DNA from: Podochytrium sp. JEL0797
Lineage: Eukaryota > Chytridiomycota > Chytridiomycetes > Chytridiales > Chytriomycetaceae
Assembly: GCA_027596195.1 (NCBI GenBank)
Contig: JADGJG010000040.1
Coordinates: forward strand, 1-64,000
DNA: 64,000 nt
Reading direction: 5' to 3'
Position 1 is the stretch's first letter, and each line of letters opens with the position of its first letter. Position numbers and translations under genes: made by a program. The notes below the pieces were generated by a model, which saw only the letters and a program-made list of their open reading frames with translations, did no database searches and was not told the DNA's origin. Below are positions 48,701-59,500 of this stretch, piece after piece.

Positions 48701-51700
48701 TGCTTGGCGGTGTTGGAGTGGAGCCAAATCCGGTTGACGGTTCAGTGACTTGCAGTCTCGCCATTGTTGGGACAGGAATCGTTCTGAGTGTTGAATTGGA
48801 GTCTAACGAGCATTGTGGGCATTTTGAGAAGCAGTCTACCGGACAATTCGAGAATCGAACGTTTGAGTTGCGTGCAGCACCCTCCGCAAAGTCCGTGTCG
48901 AGCCCGGCGCATCAGTTTAAAATCCATCCTTGCCGTCGCGACCATCTTCCCAGCCAAGGAATACTCAACCCTGAGAAACAAGAACCAACAGCAATCAGCG
49001 TGCCACCACCCGCGCCACCCCCGCCACCACCCTCAACCAGCTCCACACCACCATCTCCCTCTGCACATTCATCAACATCCGCGAGCTCAAACAACCGCTT
49101 TTCTCCTCTAATCGACGAGAGCTCTCACATGGATGAGAAGGAGGAGGAGGACGAGGATGTCAAGATGCTGGAAGTGGGCGACGACGCCGAAATAGCGAGT
49201 GCGGATTATTTCGTCAAACTGTATGACAACGCCATGCCAAAGTTGGAGGAGGTGAAGACTGGATTGAAAACGAAACCGAATGTCATCAACGGAATCCAAA
49301 CCAAGAATGGTGGGAGTATTTTTTATTTCCTACAACTAAACTCATGCCTCTTCACAGCCGTGTTCGCGGTGGATACTACACCGGAGGTGCGAGCCAGTAC
49401 TTTGGCTCTGCAAGAGGGTTTGGATATGTGAGTTCTTGGTTTTTGTTTGAATGTTTTCGACAAGGTTGACTGATTTATGGAACTATTCGACACAGGGTCA
49501 AGAAAACAATGCGTTCCATCCTTGGTGACATGTTCGACTGTCGTCTAGCTCTTCAACTTCAACTTTATCGACGCTGTATAGACAAGGAGATTCCTTTCGG
49601 TTCAGAGTCAATGAGCTCCCAGATTCGCAACCTCACAACTCTGTTCGACGCACGCTTCAGATTTTCTCAGTTTGACGCTTCTCGCGGACTCACGTACAAG
49701 GATCTTAAAGGGCTCTCTTGGTGCGCCGAGGACATTCAGTTGTTTGTGGATACAACTCGGCACGGAATTCAGTCGAACCCACTCCTGTCTCTTATCCATG
49801 AGTGTCATGAGCTCCGCTCCATCACTGCAGACAAGTCTGGAATTTGGGGGGCTGTCTTCTTCCAAATTGTCACCCTCGATCCCAACAACGAGCAAGGACA
49901 TATTGTCTGCATTCGCATCAAGGAAACTGGAGTCGACAAAGTCAACAAAGTAACCAAACTCATCAATCAAGGAGCCCCGTACATGGTTGTTGAGGACCAG
50001 GATGGTCTTGAGTTTTGGACACTTGCTCTGTACTGGAATGGCGTCATTCCCGACTCTGATGTCCAAGATGTGACCGAGTTTCTTCTCAAGCGCGTTTTCG
50101 AAATCGGCTTTCCTGACCACACGGATCCACTTCATGCAAAGATTCTCGAAATCCAAGCCGCTGTCGGGAAGCCTGTTCATGTTCCTGGTTCGGGGCTGCC
50201 GGATTATGCAGCGAAATTGTGGGAGTATCATTGCCAGTTGGAAGCCGATTTGAAGGTAACAATTTTGTACATGTTCAACTCGAATGTATTTCGCGATTCT
50301 GAATTTGTTGATTTGTCAGGAAGAGGAAGGAGGTCCCCCAGTTCCCCTTCCCTCAACAGTTCTCCACATTTACCCATCCGAGATCTACAACACGATGCTG
50401 GGCGCTGGAATCCCCGACATATTCAACCCGTATAAACTGGAAAACGGAGTCGTCAACAGAAAAGACGAGAAGAACAAAAAAACCAAAGCACTCTTGATCC
50501 AGCTTGAGGCCGAGTTGGACGCCCTGGGTGATGAGGCTGCTCGCAAACTCCACGAGCTAATGTGGAATCCGTCCGATCCTGCCAACACCAAAGTCAAGTC
50601 TCACTCCATTGATCTCGTGATTGTTGCCATCGCCGCTGATTCCTCAATTCATATTCTTAACCATTCCCTCGGATCGTTGACGTATGCGCAGAAAGTGGTA
50701 TCTCTTGCGACCCTTACTCGTCCCACGGGCAGACAACCCTCGACTGGAATGCCCCTTTTTGCCTACCACAACGGATCCAGCTTCAGCGAGAGCTTCCTGC
50801 CTGCCCCATACCAGGTGGAGTGGCGCAAAAAGTCGGACTTGTCTCTGTGGGATGTTGCCACTGTCCTTGCGTCTTGGTGTACCAACCACGGCTTGTCCGA
50901 CTCGAATTCAGTGACTTTGAGAAACAAGCAGCTTCTATATGACGGTTCCCTCGCAAATCTCCTTGGTTCTGTTGCAGTTGGTGCTCATGGTTACAAATTC
51001 AGCAAAACGGCCAATCGCGGTGTCGATCGGAGTGGGAAGAAGAAGGGGGGCAAGAAAACGGAGGAGGGAGGCGGGGACGATGGTGTCGAGGATCCGGAGG
51101 AGGGGGGTGATGGCAAGGGTGTTCAATCGGAACAGGGGGGCAAGAAGAAGAAGGACAAGAACAAGCCATACTTTGTTGGAGGGAAGACCAATGCGGAGAT
51201 GCAAGCCATCCACGACTTTGTGGGTTTTGCGTATTCCTTGGACAATCTGTTCAGCAAGGAAGTCGGTTTGGTCGGGATTGTCTCGCGGGGTGTGAGCAAC
51301 AACAACTCTCAACTCTTTCAGGGTTGCTCCAAGGACATCAAATCGAATGTGGCGTCATTCAAGGCGAATGTGTTGCTCAAGGGTGAGTTTTTATTTTTGT
51401 TTTTCGATTCGACTCTTTGCGATTCTAATCGTTTTATTTTCGCAGACGACAAGAAGAACATCAACATTGCAATTGTCAACTTCAGTTCAGAGTTTTGGAA
51501 GGATGGTGTTGTGACCAAGCATCTGCCTGCTCAACCTCTCCATTTTCCTGTAGACAAGCTCTTTTACGCGTTCCACGGAAACACTGCGAAAGCCACCTTG
51601 AAGGCTGCGCTCACCGATCCTAAAGGGAATCGTTACTTTGCAACTACAAAAGAGACTACTGCACGAGCTCATCAGTTCTCCAACGACGACAAGAAGCGGC

Positions 51701-53366
51701 CCAAACTCCAAGTCACATCCGTCTGTGTTCTACTCGGCCTTCGCGGTGCCAATGGCAAGAATGTGAACGTGAACGTCTTCTTTGATGTCAAAGAAACGAC
51801 GCCGGTGTGCATCATCAATGACTACACCATCATGTTGGACGACAAAAAGTGTCCGCGCGCAGACCGTCGCAAGATGAACTTGACGTTGGGTGGAACTACC
51901 GGGTTCTTCACCGCGGATGGCTCCTCCTTCCATACACCACTGAAACGGAAGAAGGACGATTTCGATCATCCGGATGCTCCTCGAGTGAACAATGATGGGA
52001 CGCCTTGGACGAAACCCATGGCGAGATGGGAACCGAAACGTGAGTTCTGATTTTTTATTTTCTCATTCAGGTTAACTAAACTCCACAAATAGAGTCACAA
52101 CGTGCCAAGAGACGCGCTGCCAAGATGGAAGAGTCCCAGAGACGCGCTGACAAGACGAAAGAGGCCAAGAGAGACGATGCCATGAATATCGACCTTGCTC
52201 CAACTGCCGCCGACGCTGCGCCACCACCACCAACTCCTCCCAATGATCCACGTGACTTGAATCCGAAATTTCAACCGTTCTACTTTCGCGAGGGTCAAGC
52301 CGGGGAAAATCTCCGGCGCCATGAGCCATTCTTAAAGAAACACACTATGGTACAAGTTCGAAATACCAACAGCACCGTCGAGTTCAATGTAGAAAGCCTC
52401 TACAGTGTTGGTGGAGATTTGGGAGACGGCACGACGATTGTTGGTGGGTTCCGGAATGGCGATCGAATCAAAACGCGGAGCAACGAGGAAATTCCTCGAC
52501 GCGAGGAGCTCAAGAGCGATATTCGATCCGCGTGGGATCGCGGTGTGAATGCGCATGACGATATCGTGGATTTGAATGCCGAACTGCTTCGCCTCAAGGA
52601 GGATGAGGCCGAGAAGCGGTTGAAACGGGATCGTTGGATGAAGGCACATGGGTTGGATTCGGATGTCGGATTGGTTGGTCAGGCTGTGGAAATGCGGCTT
52701 CAAATCAAGGAGGCGGAGGATGCGGTTGCGGAGTGTAAGGGGCGGCTGACTTTGCGGGAGGCTGCGGTGCGGCCGGAAGTGAATGCGGCGAGGAAGGCGG
52801 AACAGTTTCGAAACCGCAGACGGCTTGAGGCGGAGCGCAAGGCGCGACACGTTGCTGCGGGCGGAGATGGCGGGCGCGCTCGACTGGGCAAGTTTGTGGC
52901 GCGGTCGTATTCCGAGGAACTGGAGCACCAGGATGCGAAAATCGCGAAACACGTCGCGGTGATGCACAAGGTCATCGAGATTCTCGCCACGTGCTGCCAC
53001 GCGCTGCTGCTGCCAAAGTACTTTGCCACGGGTCGCTGGGCGGTGCTCTCGTACGGCCGTCTGTATGACAAGATCAAGTGGATCAACTTTTGGCGCGGCG
53101 GATTCCTCACCTTCGTCAACGAGGACCACACCAGCGGAACTTGCTCGCGCTGCGGCTGCTACTCCCCCCCAGGCTGGAGCCGCGAGTTCCACTGCAGCAA
53201 CTTCTTGTGCAGATACAAGGACGGCCGCGACGAAAACGCCCAAAGGGGCATCTACCTCACTTCCCTCACTCGTGGAGCGGAGGTGACAAACATCATCTAC
53301 GACCAGCTTAACGTCCATCCAAGGGCAGGTCTCTCGTTGGCGAATACGAGGACCCCCAGTCAATAG
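45756..53366 (+). CDS. ~2,342-residue protein with C-terminal Fanzor/TnpB-like nuclease domain
   Basis: Ten exons (45756-45811, 45895-45961, 46023-46437, 46512-47512, 47581-49309, 49358-49427, 49496-50255, 50320-51382, 51446-52039, 52093-53366) join with every phase kept. Features in order: nuclear-localisation-like SKRRKKVKAKP (about 36-46), PAT repeats, a Cys/Asn repeat (PCNAS, PCNST; about 248-276), unknown globular regions, a Pro/Ser linker (about 987-1020), an acidic stretch, a Lys/Gly-rich loop (about 1604-1648), and an Arg-rich helix from 1919. The C-terminus shows LLLPKYF (2223-2229), FVNEDHTSGTCSRCG (Glu 2262; Cys 2269 and 2272), a second Cys pair (2286 and 2291) and GRDENAQRG (Asp 2298). 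That is the OrfB/TnpB zinc ribbon plus RuvC-III signature of Fanzor nucleases, which are RNA-guided DNA endonucleases. RuvC-I Asp could not be placed. The N-terminal ~1,900 residues match nothing I know. Confidence 0.75.
46715..46803 (+). repeat. Cys-Asn repeat within the Fanzor-like protein
   Basis: Six units of about five residues beginning Cys-Asn (CNANAP, CNASGT, CNAAAP, CNSTGA, CNAG) are encoded by repeats of the type TGCAACGCC or TGTAACGC. Regular Cys spacing in an otherwise intracellular-looking protein could bind metal or form a flexible crosslinked linker. Confidence 0.7.
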
Positions 53367-53467
53367 CCGTGAGTCATCTTTCTTTTTATGTGAAAAAAGG
53401 TTCGAAATTCTAAATCACTTCTTGCTCCTCAAACGTAGTACAAAGGATGAATATGAAGTTCATTATT

Positions 53468-54368
53468 CACCAATCAGATACGCGAGTTGAACATGAAAGT
53501 GTTAAGTCGCTCGCAAGTCGCTCATTTCTCTCCTTCCCTTTTTCCCTCTGCGCACCCCATCACCGCTTCTATTTGATGATGGCAAAAATATTTGTGTGGC
53601 CATTGGAGAAAGATTTTTGCCTATCATCTCGTGAGTCCCCAGTTTTACCACAATTTTGAAATGCGAGAAGGACCAGCTCATTCCAATGCATGAAGAATCA
53701 GATTCTTCCTTTGTGGTGATTCTTTATCCCAAGGCAATTTTTTTAAATAAACACGACAAATAACCTCCTCCCCACCCAAACACGTCATCCATATTCCCAA
53801 CCATAATGGCGCGTCAAAAAGGATCAGATTTGACCAGATGCCCGGCAAGAATACGGCGGACGGCTTCAAGCCACACCCTGCACAACAGGAAAGGCCAATA
53901 GCAGAGCCAGTACTCTTTATCCGCCTCCTTTTGGCGAAGCTTGGCCATGAGGGTGTTGGCAACCGCCGCTGGAACGTCCACCTGGCTCGAAGAACGGGGA
54001 ATCGGCAGATCAGGACCACAGTACCTCGAATCATGGGGTGATGTGGAGAGTCAATCGAAATAAACACGAACGGCGGAATTCGAGCAAGGACGGCGGAATC
54101 GAGAAACGACGGGCAACGACAAGAAACCGAATCAAAACGCGCGACGTAATAATAAAAGACCACTGTTGGAATAGCACGCAGCATGTAGGGCTACTAAGAG
54201 GGAAAAAATAGTCGTAGTGGTATTAGGGGGAAATGGAGAGTAGGGGAGTGATAACAACGAGGTTGCTGTGATCGCCCCCCTGAATTAAAGCAAGTTCTTA
54301 AAGAGTTTGTGTTTTTTGGCTTTCATTTTCGCGGCGCTTTCATGCTCAACTCGCGTATCTGATTGGTG
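53468..54368. mobile_element. ~0.9-kb element bounded by 32-base inverted repeats
   Basis: The left arm at 53468-53499 (beginning CACCAATCAGATACGCGAGT) is the reverse complement of 54337-54368 (ending CGCGTATCTGATTGGTG) with one mismatch in 32 bases. The arms enclose about 840 bases without a convincing gene. A 168-residue minus-strand frame (53678-54184) shows no recognised motif. The structure fits a non-autonomous DNA transposon or MITE. It begins 101 bases after the stop codon of the Fanzor-like gene. I see no clear target-site duplication outside the arms. Confidence 0.7.
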
Positions 54369-54376
54369 TAAAGCGG

Positions 54377-54447
54377 GAGGGGGGGGGGGGGGGGGGGGGG
54401 GGGGTATTCCCCACCCAAATAAAAATTTATAAAATTTTTTTTAAAAT

Positions 54448-54522
<75 letters not shown>
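54377..54522. repeat. Poly-G / poly-C snap-back
   Basis: A run of about 30 G (54377-54404, one A near the start) is followed by GTATTCC, an AT-rich spacer, then AAAATA and about 70 C (54450-54522). The G tract and C tract are inverted copies, extended by GGGTATT/AATACCC, so the strand can fold into a long G:C hairpin. Such tracts are hard to sequence, so the lengths are unreliable. Confidence 0.75.
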
Positions 54523-54812
54523 TATGACCCTCCGAAATGAATATTATTCAAATTTTTTTTAAAAGTCACTCTATTCATTTGTTAACATTCCTCCATTTCG
54601 TTTCCTCTCCTTTCCTGACGTGGCCCAACATACCCCAAAGATCATCAAGGGCGATAAAACACGAATTAAATTTTTCTGATTTCTGATAATACTCGCATGG
54701 ATGACATTCGAACAAGATTTTAATGATTCAGGACTTTATCAAAAGAGCAATAAAAAACCCTCCCGACAGTTCCCCTCCCTTGAATACTCTTCCTAGAAAA
54801 CATTTTAAAAAC

Positions 54813-55385
54813 ATGCTTCCCACCCTGTTCTCCTTCAGCCTCCTGTTCGCCTCGACCATCACCGCGCAAACCCACACCCCAACAGACTGCAAGACAGTCA
54901 ACGAATTCCTCTGCCAAACCCAATGCGGAAAAGTCTTGATCCAATGCACGGGTGTGGGCATTGGTGCCGCATTGGAAGCATTGGATGAGCCCGCGGCTGT
55001 TTGTAATAATGGAAAGATCGATTTCGCGACCAACTGCAAGACAAATGCTGCAGCGCCTGCGCCTACGGCCGCGGGTGGTGCGGCCAAAAATACCACGCAA
55101 GCTAAGGCCAAGAAGCCCAAGGCTGCTGCTACTGCTGCTGCTGCCAAGAACGCCCCTGCAACGCACGTCGCGGCTGTTCCTGCCGCTGCTCCCAATGCCG
55201 GCGCTGCAACTCACACTGCCGCGGAATGCACTGTTGCGAACCAGTTTTTGTGCCAAACCCAATGCGGCAAAGTCTTGATCCAGTGCACGGGTGTGGGCAT
55301 TGGTGCTGCATTGGAAGCCTTGGATGAGCCCGCGGCTGTTTGTAATAATGGAAAGATTGACTTTGCGCAGAATTGTAAGGTTTAA
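54813..55385 (+). CDS. Small secreted protein with two near-identical Cys domains
   Basis: ATG 54813 starts a signal peptide (MLPTLFSFSLLFASTITAQ). The mature ~170-residue protein has two copies of a ~45-residue domain with six Cys (FLCQTQCGKVLIQCTGVGIG, then AALEALDEPAAVCNNGKIDF, closing NCK). An Ala/Thr/Lys/Pro-rich linker of about 65 residues separates them. The two domain copies differ at only one or two residues, and their DNA (about 54905-55030 and 55241-55366) is also nearly identical, so the duplication is recent or kept alike by gene conversion. Size, Cys content and signal peptide fit a cell-wall or effector-type secreted protein, but no specific family is recognised. Single exon. 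Confidence 0.75.
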   Translation: MLPTLFSFSLLFASTITAQTHTPTDCKTVNEFLCQTQCGKVLIQCTGVGIGAALEALDEPAAVCNNGKIDFATNCKTNAAAPAPTAAGGAAKNTTQAKAKKPKAAATAAAAKNAPATHVAAVPAAAPNAGAATHTAAECTVANQFLCQTQCGKVLIQCTGVGIGAALEALDEPAAVCNNGKIDFAQNCKV

Positions 55386-55554
55386 AAACGCGTTTTGTTC
55401 TCTCTCTCTCTTCTCTCTTTCTTCGTTCAATCATTTTATCAAAAAAAATTCATTCTCATTTTTCGCTTTGTCTTTCACCAATCGAAAGGGTCTTGTACAG
55501 TTGAATCGGGGAGGGGGCGGGGGTTTGGATTCCAGTTTGGATTCCCGTCAAAAC

Positions 55555-56502
55555 ATGACCCGCAAAAAAATGTCACAAAAACTCACCATTTTCATTGTGG
55601 GACCGCCCAAAGTGGGCAAAACGGCGATCGCGAATTACCTTGCCGATTTGACCGACTCGTTGAATGGGGATGTGTATCACCCGACGCAGGGTGTGAGGTG
55701 ACGACTCTGTTGTGTTGTTTTTTTTCGCGTTTTGTTTGTTTGTTAAACCCAACGTTTCCAGAATCTTGGAATTCGAGAAGCTGTTGAGTCAATCAAAGGG
55801 AAAGGATATTTCCATCGCGGGTAAAACCCTTTGTTCTTTTGCTGTGCGCGTTTTGACAGCGCTGGGTGTCCCGCGAAATACCAACAAATTCGAAAACAAC
55901 ACAAAGTGGAGGCATGGGATTGTAGTGGAGATCCGTCCTTCATGTCCGTCTGGCCGGCCGTTGCGTCTTCGGCGTCTGCAGTGGTGTTTGTCTGCACGCC
56001 CGAGAAAAAACAGGACAAGGATTTGGAGGCTTGGTATGTGTACGCATGTTTTTGCTGTCCCTCCCCATTTTAATATCGTAATGGACTGGATCATTTTGAG
56101 ATTGGTCGATTGGAATATTTTTACTTGCCCTGAATCTCAAGAAAACACGCGATTCTGATCTCACCCCACTTTTTGATCAAACCAGGTATTCCATGTTCTC
56201 CTTCTTGAATCCAACCACCCAAATGTGCATCTTTTACAACAAAATCGGAGCGCAGGGGGCGAATTTGGTCAAGATACCGAAACCCAAATTTGGTAAGAAA
56301 CACACACAAAACACGCGAATGCATTCGACTCAAAAAACAAAACTGCACAGGGAAAGTGCTTTCCAAAATCCCCGTGTATCACACCAATTTCGCCGATGAG
56401 AACGACACGTCGCGGTCTGATTTCGAAACGCTTTTGTTTACGGCGTATAACGCGCATCACGAAAACCGAGAGCGGGAGGAGCAGTTAGTGTTGAATCATT
56501 GA
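55555..56502 (+). CDS. IFT22: IFT22/RABL5-like intraflagellar-transport GTPase
   Basis: IFT22 is a Rab-like small GTPase of the IFT-B complex needed for building flagella, here those of zoospores. Exons at 55555-55697, about 55762-56034 (possibly split by a 39-base intron at 55821-55859), about 56187-56291 and 56350-56502 encode the P-loop VGPPKVGKTAIANYL, the switch-like HPTQGVRILEFE, the family's WDCSGDPSF (IFT22 has WDCGGD), and WYSMFSFLNP. The tail ENREREEQLVLNH resembles the SRDREEMSII end of animal RABL5. One base appears missing at about 55905 between FENNTK and EAWDCSGD. Elsewhere the frame is clean. Compared with animal IFT22 it has an insert of about 16 residues before WDCSGD. Confidence 0.8.
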
Positions 56503-56595
56503 GAGTGTGAATGCGGTGAGGGGGGAATGGTGTTTGCGTTTGGCGACCAAGGAAGGTCGGAACCAAAAAAAACAAAAACAAAAAAAACTTGTTTT

Positions 56596-59500
56596 ATGGC
56601 ACCCGTCACGTTTTCGACACGGAGCGAGTTTGTGACTGCGATCCAGTCGAAACGCAGCACGTACTCGAGTGCTGAGTTTGCGGCATATCTGGATGAGCAG
56701 AAAGGGGCGATTGCGGGGCTGCTGGACTGTGAGTGACGAGTTTTCGCATGGCTGGCATTGCCTAGCTAGGACCTGGCTAGGGCCTGGCATTGCCTGGCAT
56801 CGCCTCGTTAGGAGCTGTATAGGAACTAAGACTTGGCTTGCAGACTTCACTGCGCCCTCTGGGACAGCACGCCCTGGTGGAGAAAAGGCAGGCGAGGCAG
56901 CGTTTGTGTCGCGGTTCAGCGCTGTTGCGCAGCTCAGCGAGACGCAGAGTGTTGCGCTGCTCCGCGCTTTTGTGGCAGCGCAGCTGCGCGGCAACAAGCA
57001 AGTCTTGCTCGACTACACCGACGCGACACTCGACGCGCTGCTTGTTTTCTACTACGACGAGCGCAGCGCACACCTTGCCTCGACAGCGGCGCTTCTCCGC
57101 GCAGCCTCCGACGCGACGCATCCTTTTTACGCAGAAATCGCCTCCCTTTTCGCCACGCCTTTTTCCACGCAACTCGCCACCGCCGCAGAAAACCAGCTTC
57201 TGCCCGCGCTGCAGCGCCGCGTCCCGCCGCGTCTCGAACGCAGCCCGCACCGCGCCCAGGCTTGGGCCGCACAGAACCTGAAGGAGCAGCGCGCGCTTCT
57301 CGAGATTCTTTTCTTGGTCTATTACGACCCTGTGCGCTGCAAGCCAAAACACGCTGCTGCAATCGTCGACTTGCTCGACCAGGCCCGCTTTGCACTCGAC
57401 CAGCCGAATGCCCCGCTGTTTGACGAGAGTGCGCATCAGACCTGGCGCGAGGTTTCCCATCTGTGTATCCTACTCACTCTCACGGTTCTCAACTTGGAGG
57501 ATGTGGGTGCTTCCGCTGGCGATGATGCCATGACGGAGGTGGAGTCGGGAGACAAGGAGCCCGCTTTGACAGAATGCACGAACCATCTCTACGAGCTGTC
57601 GAAGCTGTTTGCCAAATACTCGCACACCACAAACCCGAGCGAAGGCGCCGTCCTGTCCCCTCTCCTCCTCGCCTGGGGATCCATTCTGCAGCGCATCTCG
57701 GGAACCCCTTCTGCCGAAAAACTGCAGCAAGACTATGGCATCCACGCGTCGTCTGCATCCCTCAAATTCATCCAAGCCGCCAACGACTTCAAAGTCTTTG
57801 AATCCCTCGTACACTCCATCAAATCCTACACCCACTCGGACAATCACCTCAACTCGGTCGGATACAAGAGTGTCCTCAAGGGCCTCCTCAAACTCTTTAT
57901 CCAATGCTTCAACGTGGACGATACCCCCAAATTCAACGACCTCGCCGAATGCTTCATCCAAATCTTTACAGACTGTCCCGAAATTGCCGAGCAGTTTTGG
58001 ATCCAGGATTACCCCCTCGACGACTGCCGCTCGCTCCTCGACGCGGCGCGCGCGCGGTTCCCGTATGAGCAACGCACATTTGTACGACTCCTCGGGTCTC
58101 TCTGCGAAAACGAAACCACCGCCGCGTTCGTGTTTGAGTACCTGAAGCAAGTCCAAACCTTTACGGGTCCGTTTGAAGATTCGATGGTGCATACAGGGAC
58201 TGGGGGTGTCACCACACTCGCTCGGGAGTACGATTTGGCGCAGGGCGCGTCGAGCCGGTTTCCGTTATACGCCGTGCGTGGATGTCCCGTGCGTATTTTG
58301 TCAGTGAACCCACCCGTCCTTCATATCCACGTGAGCTATTCCGCGTTCCACCTCTTCATCTCGCATATGGACGCGTTCCTCGAAACAGCGGGAGAAGGCG
58401 TCACGGGACCCGCAGCAACGGGACAAACCAAAGTGTCGTGCGAAGTCATGTCCGATTGGCTCCACCTCATCAACAACCTCCTCCTCAACGCGAATGCAGA
58501 CGACGCCGAAACGATCATGGACCATTTGTGCGAGTTGCCTGGATCCGTGCGACCGCTGGATGGATTCAATGCGCGCGATTTGGCGGCGACGCTGTGTCGC
58601 GTGTTTTCACGCGCTTGTTTGTTGGATACGCTCCCCACGCAGTTGTTGACGGTTTGCTTGAAAACGTTGGCGATTTTGCTGCCTACCCAGCCTGGGGTAT
58701 GGAGTCTGTTGAGGCAGGAGATGCCGATTCCGCGGTACACGAATGATGCGGTTGCTGTGACGGTTTCGGGGCGGTACATGCAGCAACGGTTGTTGCCGTA
58801 TGAGAGGTCGATTGGGGTGTATGCGACGACGTTGGCGTTTTTGGAGCTCGTGTTGGTGATGGTGAGGCAGTGTCGCGTGGAGGTGGGGGGAGGGGAGAAT
58901 GTGGTGCAGGCGGAGGTGGTGGCGTCTTGTGTCAAGTATATTCATGCGGAGATTTTTCCGACGTATGGGTCGTGGAGGTTTGCGCGGTTGGGGGATAAGT
59001 TGAGCATTGGGTTCAAAGTGTTGCAGGTGAGGGAGCTTTTCGTATTTCCCTTCCGTCGTTTTCTTTTCCTTTGCTAAGATGTTCTTGACCAAACTCAGAT
59101 CTACAACCTCGTCCTGCGCGACTTCACCGTCACAAAAACCTCCCCGACCCTCTCGACCCTCCGCCACTTCCTCCTCCAAAACTACCTCAACGGCTCCCTC
59201 TTCCAACTCTCCCCCCTCCTCACCCTCCTCGGCTCCGGCGTCGACTCCCCCGTCGCCTTCTTCCGCGCCCTCAAACACCGCGAAGGGACCATCCTGCAGG
59301 ACTCGATTGCCGAAGCGTTGCAGTTTGTTAAGACCCTGTTGATGGAACGGAAGAGGGGGGAAGAGCGGAATTGTGTGTTGGAGCATGCGATTTTGGATCA
59401 TACGGTTAAGAGTGAGGAAGGGGATGGGAGAGGGGGTGGGGGTGGGAAGGAGGAGGTGAGGGAGTTGGTGCATGTTGTGGCGTTGTATAGTTCTTATGAG

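Noticed and set aside
48700..48760. 2A-like ribosome-skipping motif in the giant protein (GVEPNPVDG)
   Set aside because: The essential NPGP ending is absent, and the frame continues as one protein.
46438..52092. Splitting the giant gene into several genes
   Set aside because: Every candidate break is a consensus intron of 48-74 bases that preserves phase; no stop/start pair fits better.
53678..54184. 168-residue minus-strand open frame inside the inverted-repeat element, as a transposase
   Set aside because: It has no acidic catalytic motif or DNA-binding pattern, and its hydrophobic and Cys-rich composition looks random.
56777..57460. Minus-strand 227-residue frame opposite the Nup188-like gene
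   Set aside because: GC-rich codon bias of the true gene opens opposing frames; it has no own motif or splice sites.
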